64,000 nucleotides of DNA, taken from Pseudomonas sp. MIACH (lineage in GTDB: Bacteria > Pseudomonadota > Gammaproteobacteria > Pseudomonadales > Pseudomonadaceae). The stretch covers positions 1-64,000 of the forward strand of contig NZ_LHVO01000012.1 in NCBI RefSeq assembly GCF_001269925.1, read 5' to 3'. Below are positions 56,238 through 64,000 of this stretch, piece by piece. The notes under the pieces are model-generated. The model was not told the DNA's origin. It did not search any database and saw only the letters and a list, made by a program, of their open reading frames with translations. The position numbers and the translations under genes were made by a program. Position 1 is the stretch's first letter. Every line of letters begins with the position of its first letter.

Positions 56238-56651
56238 TCATTGTTTCAGCTTCGCTTGCCGCTTACGACGAGCTTCCGGAGCCCAGTCAAGGGCGCCCAC
56301 TCGAAATAGGTAGACAAGGCCTGCCAACAGAATTGCTATGAAAACGAGGGCTTCGACGAATCCGGTCCAGCCGCTTTCGCGGACGGACACAGACCAGGCA
56401 AAGAGAAAGAGGGCTTCGATGTCGAAGATCACGAAGAGCATCGCGACCAGATAGAATTTGGCTGAGAGCCGCAAGCGGGCGCCACCTGTAGGTAGCATGC
56501 CGGACTCGAACGGTTCATTTTTGCTGCGGCCCCAGGCTTTTGACCCGAGGAGGCTGGAGACGCCGAGCATGAAGGCGCAAAGGCCGACAACACCGAGGAG
56601 GAAAATGGCAAAGCCCCAGTTGTGGGCCATGAGTCCTGTCGCTTCGGTCAT
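56238..56651 (-). CDS. nuoA: NADH-quinone oxidoreductase subunit A
   Basis: The 137-aa membrane subunit has three helices. The conserved loop [20 protein letters not shown] precedes [20 protein letters not shown], which carries the family's acidic residues in helix 2. ATG 56651 was chosen with AAGGA at good spacing; the open frame extends 26 codons upstream without a site. It is the first gene of the 13-gene nuo operon. Confidence 0.94.
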   Translation of the reverse strand: MTEATGLMAHNWGFAIFLLGVVGLCAFMLGVSSLLGSKAWGRSKNEPFESGMLPTGGARLRLSAKFYLVAMLFVIFDIEALFLFAWSVSVRESGWTGFVEALVFIAILLAGLVYLFRVGALDWAPEARRKRQAKLKQ

Positions 56652-57088
56652 GCTGGAAATCCTTAACAGAGAGCAAAGGTCTCTGAGCTCGAAAAAGTAA
56701 CGATGCAGTGACGATATGTCGCACTGCAATCAATCGCGGTGATTTTATGGCTAAACACCGGGCAAGTAAAATTCCTATAGCGAAATTATTCGATGGAATA
56801 AGCACATAGTGCACCTTCTTGGGGCTGTAGCCCTTGCGGGACGGGCATTAGCGGGCGTTTGATCAATTGTGTTTTGTTTAACCTGCAACGAAGTTTTCAT
56901 GTTCCAAATGATAATGAATATTGTTTGCGCGGGGTTTAAGCGATTGTTTCTCATGCAGCGGGGTAAGTTGCCGTTACTTGCTTGATTAGCGCTAGTTGCC
57001 GGAGCGGATCTTTTAACCGATTTATCTGCAGCGAATACCGCTCTGGATCAAGGTTTTGTACAAAATCTTCAGGTTGCGTGCGTTCCCT

Positions 57089-57115
57089 TGTGGGAGGGGA
57101 AAGCCCCCTCCCACA
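57089..57115. repeat. Short REP-like hairpin
   Basis: TGTGGGAGGGG (57089-57099) pairs perfectly with CCCCTCCCACA (57105-57115) around a five-base loop. The arms match the outer ends of the REP doublet at 11498-11589, with the central GCTTGCTCCCGA part missing. It looks like an internally deleted REP. Confidence 0.7.
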
Positions 57116-57151
57116 TTTTGCCCTTATTGAATCAGTGAGATGTGCACCGGC

Positions 57152-57180
57152 AAAAAAACGCCCCGAACCAGTCGGGGCGT
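57152..57180 (-). terminator. Rho-independent terminator of aceA
   Basis: ACGCCCCGA (57158-57166) pairs with TCGGGGCGT (57172-57180) around five bases. On the minus strand the stem is followed by a run of seven T. It lies 65 bases after the aceA stop. Confidence 0.92.
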
Positions 57181-57244
57181 GATTGTCGTGCGGCACTGCG
57201 GTTAGCTCTTTAACGGGTCCGCAGTGGCCGTGTACTCACATCGA

Positions 57245-58570
57245 TCAGTGGAACTGTTCTTCTTCGGTCGAACCGGTCAGCGCGGTCACGGACGAGGTGC
57301 CGCCCTGGATCACGGTGGTCATGTCGTCGAAGTAGCCGGTGCCCACTTCCTGCTGGTGGGCCACAAAGGTGTAGCCCTTGGCGGCGTCAGCGAATTCCTG
57401 CTCCTGCAGCTTCACGTAGGCGGTCATGTCGTTGCGGGCGTAGTCGTGCGCCAGGTTGAACATGCTGTGCCACATGTTGTGAATGCCGGCCAGGGTGATG
57501 AACTGGTGCTTGTAGCCCATGGCGGACAGTTCGCGCTGGAACTTGGCGATGGTCGCGTCGTCCAGGTTTTTCTTCCAGTTGAAAGAAGGCGAGCAGTTGT
57601 AGGACAGCAGTTGGTCCGGGTATTCCTTCTTGATCGCTTCGGCAAAGCGACGGGCTTCGTCCAGGTCCGGCTTGGCGGTTTCGCACCAGATCAGGTCGGC
57701 GTACGGCGCGTAGGCCAGGCCACGGGCGATGGCCTGGTCGAGACCGGCGCGCACTTTGTAGAAACCTTCCTGGGTGCGTTCGCCGGTTACGAACGGCTGG
57801 TCGTACGGGTCGCAGTCTGAAGTCAGCAGGTCCGCAGCGTTGGCGTCGGTACGGGCCAGGATGATGGTTGGCGTGCCGGCAACGTCAGCCGCCAGACGGG
57901 CAGCAGTCAGCTTCTGTACAGCTTCCTGGGTCGGTACCAGTACCTTGCCGCCCATGTGGCCGCATTTTTTCACCGATGCCAGTTGGTCTTCGAAGTGCAC
58001 GCCGGCAGCGCCAGCTTCAATCATGCTCTTCATCAGTTCGTAGGCGTTCAGTACGCCGCCGAAACCGGCTTCGGCGTCAGCCACGATGGGTGCGAAGTAG
58101 TCGATGTAGCCTTCGTCGCCCGGGCCTTTACCGGCTTTCCACTGGATCTGGTCGGCACGACGGAACGAGTTGTTGATGCGCTTGACCACGGTTGGCACGG
58201 AGTCCACCGGGTACAGCGATTGGTCGGGGTACATGGATTCAGCGGAGTTGTTGTCCGCTGCCACTTGCCAGCCGGACAGGTAGATCGCCTGGATGCCGGC
58301 TTTCACCTGTTGAACTGCCTGGCCGCCAGTGAGGGCGCCCATGCAGTTGACGAAATCTTTCTCGGGGCGGAAGGATGGCTTGGCACCTTGGGTGACCAGC
58401 TTCCACAGCTTCTCGGCGCCGAGTTTTGCAAAGGTGTGCTCAGGTTGAACCGAGCCGCGCAGGCGGACGACGTCAGCAGCGGAATAAGCGCGGGTCACGC
58501 CTTTCCAGCGTGGGTTTTCAGCCCAGTCTTTTTCGAGGGCTGCAATTTGCTGTTCGCGTGTCAGTGCCAT
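57245..58570 (-). CDS. aceA: Isocitrate lyase
   Basis: The 441-aa enzyme splits isocitrate into succinate and glyoxylate, the first step of the glyoxylate shunt. The catalytic cysteine is Cys203 in [28 protein letters not shown] and [12 protein letters not shown] are further family motifs. This is the short form (about 430-440 aa, as in E. coli), not the about 530-aa form of P. aeruginosa. It stands alone between nuo and the genes below, with its own terminator and a long upstream region carrying an RccR-like palindrome. Confidence 0.96.
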   Translation of the reverse strand: MALTREQQIAALEKDWAENPRWKGVTRAYSAADVVRLRGSVQPEHTFAKLGAEKLWKLVTQGAKPSFRPEKDFVNCMGALTGGQAVQQVKAGIQAIYLSGWQVAADNNSAESMYPDQSLYPVDSVPTVVKRINNSFRRADQIQWKAGKGPGDEGYIDYFAPIVADAEAGFGGVLNAYELMKSMIEAGAAGVHFEDQLASVKKCGHMGGKVLVPTQEAVQKLTAARLAADVAGTPTIILARTDANAADLLTSDCDPYDQPFVTGERTQEGFYKVRAGLDQAIARGLAYAPYADLIWCETAKPDLDEARRFAEAIKKEYPDQLLSYNCSPSFNWKKNLDDATIAKFQRELSAMGYKHQFITLAGIHNMWHSMFNLAHDYARNDMTAYVKLQEQEFADAAKGYTFVAHQQEVGTGYFDDMTTVIQGGTSSVTALTGSTEEEQFH

Positions 58571-59063
58571 GGGGGAAAACCTCGTCGCATAGGTCTAGGT
58601 GGAAAATTCCATTTGCCAGCCACGGAGTGAATGCGTGGTTATGGCTGCTCGCTGACCAGAAGCTTAGGTGTTCAAGTCAAGTTCGGCGGGGTAGGCGACG
58701 GGATGAACGATGGCTCAAAGGGGAGTTGAGCAGGTAAGGGCGAACTGCGAACGGTCTTCGGGCGTCGTGGGCCTTTGTACGATCCATCAGTGTGTAGCCG
58801 GGTTACCTGGTTAGCTTCCGTCCCTCGGGACAACTTCGTTCCAGTCGCAACCTCGTCAAACACACCTTGTGGGCGGTACAGACACGAATCGGCTCAGGTG
58901 GGTAGCTTGGAGCGTCGATCCGAAGGCCCTTGCCAGGGCCCCTGATTAGCGGGAGCGAGGCCATCATGCCCATGCTTTTTTGGATCGTCAAATGTTTTGT
59001 AGTGCTTTTTTTCAGGCACTACATCTTTAGTCTAATAAGACTCATCAGTCAGTTTTTGGTGCT
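58571..59063. other. Long upstream region of aceA, no gene supported
   Basis: The 493 bases between aceA and the secretin-N-like gene hold no convincing ORF. The aceA-proximal 400 bases are GC-rich and could form a long leader; the distal 80 bases are AT-rich (58975-59045) and contain the TGTAGT/ACTACA palindrome. The most likely promoter position is in that AT-rich part. Confidence 0.5.
58998..59023. promoter_or_regulatory. RccR-like palindrome upstream of aceA
   Basis: TGTAGTGC (58998-59005) and GCACTACA (59016-59023) are perfect inverted repeats separated by ten bases. The outer hexamers TGTAGT and ACTACA are what I recall as the RccR recognition sequence. RccR is the KDPG-responsive regulator of aceA and related genes in P. 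fluorescens. The site lies about 430 bases before the aceA start. A simple hairpin or terminator is the alternative, as a T-tract is in the loop. Confidence 0.5.
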
Positions 59064-59801
59064 TCAGTTCAGGGTGTCGACCTTAACCCGTAATGTCAGG
59101 TCATCACGGCCCTGAGTAGAGTAGCTGCGGGTTGTAGAGGATTTGTCGGCCTGGGTCTTACGGTTGATGCCGGCAAGGGGGATCCATTCGCCAAGGCGCC
59201 CGCTGACGGTTGTGTCGGTGCTTTGCACATTCACTACATCAGGACGTTCCTGGCTCATGCGGTCACGGTTGGTACTGATCGCCAGATGCACGGTCTCGCC
59301 GGTGACGCTGGCGGTGACGTAGAAGCCCTGGGTTACGTTGCGATACTGGGTCTGGTTCTGCGCACGACCGTAGGCGTCGGGCTGGGTGGTGGTCAGTGGC
59401 ACGCTCTGGCCGACCTGGATCAGCGCGGGTACGCCTTCGCTGGCCTGGATCTGCTGGATGCCGCCGTCGCGGCTGGCGGTGCCGTAGCTGATGATGCGGG
59501 TCTGGCTGTCGCCGCTGTTCTGCTGGTTGTTTTCGTTGGTATCGACGGTGATCAGCAGGCGCTTGGCCGGTGTGTCCAGTTGGGCAAGCAGTGCGCGCAG
59601 GTCCTGGATCTTGGCGGGGGCGGCGTTGACAATAAGCTGATTGCCGTAGGCGCTGACGGTGCCGTCCTTGCCGATGAAGTTCTGGGCCACGGGGAGCAGG
59701 TCGGTGCTGGTGCGGTTGCTCAGGTTGACGACTTCGGTGTCGGCCATGGCCGAGCAACTGGCGGTCAGGAGGAGGGCGGTGAGCAGGGTGCGTAGGGACA
59801 T
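59064..59801 (-). CDS. Exported protein with secretin N-terminal-like domain
   Basis: The 245-aa product has a signal peptide (MSLRTLLTALLLTASCSAMA). A secretin_N-like (NolW-type) module follows at about 22-80: TEVVNLSNRTSTDLLPVAQN, then VSAYGNQLIVNAAPAKIQDL and ALLAQLDTPAKRLLITVDT. The rest is beta-rich and ends in DLTLRVKVDTLN. The secretin pore domain is only hinted at (SVPLTTTQPDAYGR...), and no secretion genes are adjacent, so it is probably a stand-alone periplasmic protein. It may be a reduced secretin relative; function unknown. Confidence 0.65.
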   Translation of the reverse strand: MSLRTLLTALLLTASCSAMADTEVVNLSNRTSTDLLPVAQNFIGKDGTVSAYGNQLIVNAAPAKIQDLRALLAQLDTPAKRLLITVDTNENNQQNSGDSQTRIISYGTASRDGGIQQIQASEGVPALIQVGQSVPLTTTQPDAYGRAQNQTQYRNVTQGFYVTASVTGETVHLAISTNRDRMSQERPDVVNVQSTDTTVSGRLGEWIPLAGINRKTQADKSSTTRSYSTQGRDDLTLRVKVDTLN

Positions 59802-59955
59802 GTCCGTGATCTCTGCGAGTCATTTGGGCTTGATAGTGCCAGTTTGTCGGCCTGGTGGGTCGCAAGTTGAATCGTAGACGGCAAAATGCCCTGGCATGGC
59901 AGGGCATTGTTGGTGTTGCTGAAATAGCTATCGGTGGCAGCGACGCGGTCTCGAA

Positions 59956-60378
59956 TCAGTCCCCGCGCACCATATCGACATGGGGAATCCCGACTTCCAG
60001 GAATTCCCCGCTGACGATCTTGAAGCCCAGTCGCTCATAGAACGGCGCCGCATAGACCTGCGCGCTGAGGAACTGTCTGGTCTGGCCGCGTTGCTCGGCC
60101 ACGCCAATCACCGCCTCCATCAGCTTGTCGCCGACCTTCAGCCCGCGCCAGTCCTTGAGGACCGACACGCGGCCGATCTCGCCGCTGGGCAGCAGGCGTG
60201 CGGTACCAATCGGAAAGTCGCCTTCGAATGCAAGGAAATGCACTGCGTCTGCGTCGTCCGCGTCCCACTCCAGCTCGGGTGGGACCGATTGTTCAGCGAT
60301 AAACACCGCTTCACGAATGCGCCGAATCTCGGCGATATCCTTTTGCCAGTCCGCGACACTTACGTGAATCTTATTCAT
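59956..60378 (-). CDS. GNAT family N-acetyltransferase
   Basis: The 140-aa protein has the GNAT fold with the acetyl-CoA loop around GRVSVLKDWRGLKVGDKLM (motif A, R/Q-x-x-G-x-G/K variant) and the C-terminal YAAPFYERLGFKIVSGEFLE. The N-terminal RRIREAVFIAEQSVPPELEW is typical of the ElaA/YjcF-like group. ATG 60378 was chosen; the longer frame lies in the upstream gene. It overlaps the oxygenase gene by eight bases, so the two are co-transcribed. Confidence 0.85.
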   Translation of the reverse strand: MNKIHVSVADWQKDIAEIRRIREAVFIAEQSVPPELEWDADDADAVHFLAFEGDFPIGTARLLPSGEIGRVSVLKDWRGLKVGDKLMEAVIGVAEQRGQTRQFLSAQVYAAPFYERLGFKIVSGEFLEVGIPHVDMVRGD

Positions 60379-61537
60379 CGGCAAACCCCAGGCTTCCTTG
60401 CTTGACCAGCTCGCACAGCAGGTCGCGGGCGTCTTCGTCCAACAGCCATTCGCCGAGGTTTTCGGCGTGCAGGGCATCGGCGGCGCAGACCAGTTTCAGC
60501 AGTTCGCGCAGTTTGCCCGGCAGGTAACGGCTCTGGCCGCTGGCGAACAGCAAAACGTCATCGTCGACTTCCGACCAGGCCATGCGCGCGCTTGGGTTGC
60601 GCACCAGGATCGCGCCGTCTTGCAGGCTGTTGATGAAGTCGTCTTCGCCCAGCTCTTCGCCCGCCACCAGTTCCGGATAACGCGGCTCGGTCATGAACTG
60701 GCCGAACCAGGTCAGCAGCATGCGCTCGTCGCTCATGTGTTCGGCCAGCAGGCTCTTGAGACGGTCGAGAGCGTCGCTCTGGATCTGGTGCGGGTCGCTG
60801 ACCGGCTGCGCGTCGGCATCGGTGTAGCGCTCTTCGTCGGTCAGGTACTGGGCGAGGAAGTCGGTGAAGTGGGTCAGCACTTCAGCGGCGCTTGGGGCGC
60901 GAAAGCCCACCGAGTACGTCATGCAGTCATCTTCGGCGATGCCGAAATGCGCCAGGCGTGGCGGCAGGTAGAGCATGTCGCCCGGTTCCAGCACCCATTC
61001 GGCGCTTTCTTCGAATTCGGCGAGGATGCGCAGGTCGGCGTGTTGCAGCAGCGGGCTTTCGGAGCTGCACATCTGGCCGATCTTCCAGTTGCGCTTGCCT
61101 TGGGCTTGCAGCAGGAATACGTCGTAGTTGTCGAAGTGCGGACCTACGCTGCCGCCGGGTGCGGCAAAGCTGATCATCACGTCGTCGATGCGCCAGCTTG
61201 GCAGGAAGCGGAACTGTTCCAGCAGCTCGGCCACTTCTGGCACGAACTGGTCGACCGCCTGTACCAGCAGGGTCCACTCGCGCTCAGGCAGGGTGCTGAA
61301 GGCGTCTTCGGCGAACGGGCCGCGGCGCAGTTCCCACGGACGCTCGCCGTGTTCGATCACCAGGCGCGATTCGACTTCTTCTTCCAGGGCCAGGCCTGCG
61401 AGCTCGTCGGCGTCGATCGGGCTTTCGAAGTCAGGGATCGCCTGGCGGATCAGCAGCGGTTTTTTCTGCCAGTAGTCGCGCAGGAATTCCCGTGCCGTGA
61501 TGCCGCCCAGAAGTTGAAGAGGGATATCAGGATTCAT
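60371..61537 (-). CDS. Cupin-type 2-oxoglutarate oxygenase, ribosomal protein uL16 arginine hydroxylase (RoxA/YcfD-like)
   Basis: The 388-aa JmjC-type protein has the Fe(II) triad His134, Asp136 (GPHFDNYD) and His197 (LPPRLAHFG), an N-terminal REFLRDYWQKKPLLIRQAIP and a C-terminal winged-helix part. This matches bacterial RoxA/YcfD, which hydroxylates an arginine of ribosomal protein L16. ATG 61537 gives MNPDIPLQL. It is upstream of, and overlaps, the GNAT gene. Confidence 0.88.
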   Translation of the reverse strand: MNPDIPLQLLGGITAREFLRDYWQKKPLLIRQAIPDFESPIDADELAGLALEEEVESRLVIEHGERPWELRRGPFAEDAFSTLPEREWTLLVQAVDQFVPEVAELLEQFRFLPSWRIDDVMISFAAPGGSVGPHFDNYDVFLLQAQGKRNWKIGQMCSSESPLLQHADLRILAEFEESAEWVLEPGDMLYLPPRLAHFGIAEDDCMTYSVGFRAPSAAEVLTHFTDFLAQYLTDEERYTDADAQPVSDPHQIQSDALDRLKSLLAEHMSDERMLLTWFGQFMTEPRYPELVAGEELGEDDFINSLQDGAILVRNPSARMAWSEVDDDVLLFASGQSRYLPGKLRELLKLVCAADALHAENLGEWLLDEDARDLLCELVKQGSLGFADE

Positions 61538-61576
61538 GTGTAACCTATTGAAAAAAAGCACTTTTCAGACTGGAAT

Positions 61577-61601
61577 AAAAACGCCCGGCGCGGCCGGGCG
61601 T
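61577..61601 (-). terminator. Terminator of purB
   Basis: ACGCCCGGC (61581-61589) pairs with GCCGGGCGT (61593-61601) around GCG. On the minus strand the stem is followed by TTTT. It lies just after the purB stop at 61622. Confidence 0.88.
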
Positions 61602-61621
61602 CTCAAGGGGGCTTGCGCGAA

Positions 61622-63079
<1,458 letters not shown>

Positions 63080-63117
63080 TTACGCGTAACGGCTTGAAAA
63101 TAGCCTGTTGGTGCGAC

Positions 63118-63741
63118 TTATTCGTTGCGCATCAACGGGTAAAGCTCTTTGAGCAATTTGCGTCGGCTGATCACCAACTGCCAACGATGGCCGCCCAATT
63201 GTCGCCACAACCGTGCCGAACGAATACCGGCGAGCAGCAGTGCGCGGATTTTCGAGGCGTTGTTCGGTTGCTGCAGGTTGCGCATGTCGCCGTGCACCTG
63301 GATGCGCTGGCGCAAGGTGCTCAGGGTGTCCTGGTACAGCGCACCACAGGCGGCGATCACGTTTTCGTGGGCCGGGCCGAAGTGTTCTACCTGGGACTGG
63401 ATCTGTGGCAGGCGTTTGCCGATGGTTTCCAGCATGTCTTCGCGCTTGGCCAGTTGACGCTCGAGGCCAAGCATCGACAGGGCGTAGCGCAGCGGCTCGC
63501 GCTGCAGGGTGCTGGGGTCGCGCTCCAGGGCGCCGATCAGGGCGCGATAACCTTCACGCAGTGCGAGGTCGTCGCCGCCGTAGACTTCCAGGGTGTCCTT
63601 GGGGTCGCGGATCAGCAGGCTGCCGAGCATGCAGGTCAGGCCGGCTTCGGTGACCTGGCCGGTCTTGGCGATCTTGTCCACGAGCACGGCGGAGAGAAAT
63701 ACCCCGCCGAGTGCCGTCAATTGCTCCTGGGTCGGGCTCAT
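63118..63741 (-). CDS. hflD: High frequency lysogenization protein HflD homologue
   Basis: The 207-aa helical protein shows [20 protein letters not shown] and the C-terminal [20 protein letters not shown], as in E. coli HflD. HflD binds phage lambda CII, and its normal cell role is unclear. Its ATG overlaps the mnmA stop (ATGA), the conserved mnmA-hflD-purB arrangement. Confidence 0.93.
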   Translation of the reverse strand: MSPTQEQLTALGGVFLSAVLVDKIAKTGQVTEAGLTCMLGSLLIRDPKDTLEVYGGDDLALREGYRALIGALERDPSTLQREPLRYALSMLGLERQLAKREDMLETIGKRLPQIQSQVEHFGPAHENVIAACGALYQDTLSTLRQRIQVHGDMRNLQQPNNASKIRALLLAGIRSARLWRQLGGHRWQLVISRRKLLKELYPLMRNE

Positions 63742-64000
63742 GCCGGGTTGCTCCAGGCTTCGGCGACTTCAATCACGCCGCCGCCCAGGCAGATTTCGCC
63801 GTCATAGAACACCACGGACTGGCCAGGAGTGACCGCGCGTTGCGGGTCATCAAAGGTGGCGCGGTAGCCCGTCGCGGTTTTTTCCAGGGTGCAGGGCTGG
63901 TCGCTCTGGCGATAGCGCACCTTGGCCGTCAGGCGGCGCGGGGTGCTCAGGTCGATCGGGTTGACCCAATAGATCTCCGAGGCCAGCAGCGCGCCGGAGA
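63738..64000 (-). CDS. mnmA: tRNA-specific 2-thiouridylase MnmA, C-terminal part (runs off window)
   Basis: About 87 C-terminal residues are visible. They read [11 protein letters not shown], then [40 protein letters not shown] and [10 protein letters not shown], which match the C-terminal beta-barrel of MnmA. The enzyme thiolates U34 of tRNAs for Lys, Glu and Gln. The N-terminal ATPase and catalytic cysteines lie beyond the window edge. Confidence 0.93.
   Translation of the reverse strand, partial: SGALLASEIYWVNPIDLSTPRRLTAKVRYRQSDQPCTLEKTATGYRATFDDPQRAVTPGQSVVFYDGEICLGGGVIEVAEAWSNPA

Larger units (their letters stand above)
56652..57244. other. Intergenic region between nuoA and aceA (nuo promoter region)
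   Basis: No gene is supported in these 593 bases. The nuo promoter must lie here on the minus strand; AT-rich sequence near 56745-56800 is the likely core region, but I cannot assign -35/-10 boxes. Two hairpins at the aceA side are listed separately. Confidence 0.6.

Noticed and set aside
56909..56929. GATAATGAATATTGTTTGC-like sequence as a Fur box upstream of nuoA
   Set aside because: It matches only about 13 of 19 consensus positions, is about 260 bases from nuoA, and AT-rich sequence makes chance matches likely.

Overview
The window looks like a chromosomal segment of a Pseudomonas of the P. fluorescens group. Reasons seen in the sequence: high-GC coding with matching long antisense ORFs, Pseudomonas-type REP elements (cores GGGAGCAAGC and GGGGCAAGCCCGCTCGCC), a fused nuoCD inside a 13-gene nuo operon, a short-form isocitrate lyase (441 aa) beside nuo, and a purB-hflD-mnmA block. 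No tRNA, rRNA, CRISPR array or insertion sequence was found.

Layout. 1-1054: 3' end of an unrecognised, relatively AT-rich gene, possibly encoding an effector-like protein. 1307-11485: one co-directional cluster with an SfnB-type oxidoreductase, a 108-aa orphan acyl-CoA-dehydrogenase tail, an NtaA/DszA-type flavin monooxygenase, a degenerate acyl-CoA synthetase, a complete Liv-type ABC importer and an FAD/NAD(P)-binding protein. A good sigma-54 promoter precedes it. The best reading is uptake and oxidative breakdown of an organosulfur or related compound. 11600-17318: MacAB-TolC-like tripartite efflux operon (minus strand) divergent from a TetR regulator. 17600-28056: mixed single genes (tandem-repeat protein of unknown function, FUSC membrane protein, GapN-like dehydrogenase, Dyp peroxidase, two MFS transporters, small charged proteins, arylamine N-acetyltransferase).

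28309-41418: a type VI secretion locus in the order tssA-B-C-hcp-E-F-G-clpV-vgrG-tssK. Tail, sheath, baseplate, spike and recycling ATPase genes are intact and full length, but the membrane-complex genes tssJ, tssL and tssM are absent. A 20-codon ORF with a strong ribosome binding site at the vgrG/tssK junction looks like a deletion scar. Right after tssK come a perfect 32-bp inverted repeat (REP doublet), a terminator and the convergent nuo operon.

41713-56651: complete nuoA-N operon (minus strand) for respiratory complex I. 57245-58570: aceA with a long leader and an RccR-like palindrome. 59064-64000: secretin-N-like exported protein, GNAT acetyltransferase, ribosomal-protein oxygenase of the RoxA type, purB, hflD and the 3' end of mnmA, all on the minus strand.

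The most unusual items are the T6SS without a membrane complex and its junction scar, the organosulfur-type cluster that carries two reduced enzyme relatives, the REP-derived C-terminus of the monooxygenase, the 586-aa repeat protein, and the partial gene at the left edge.
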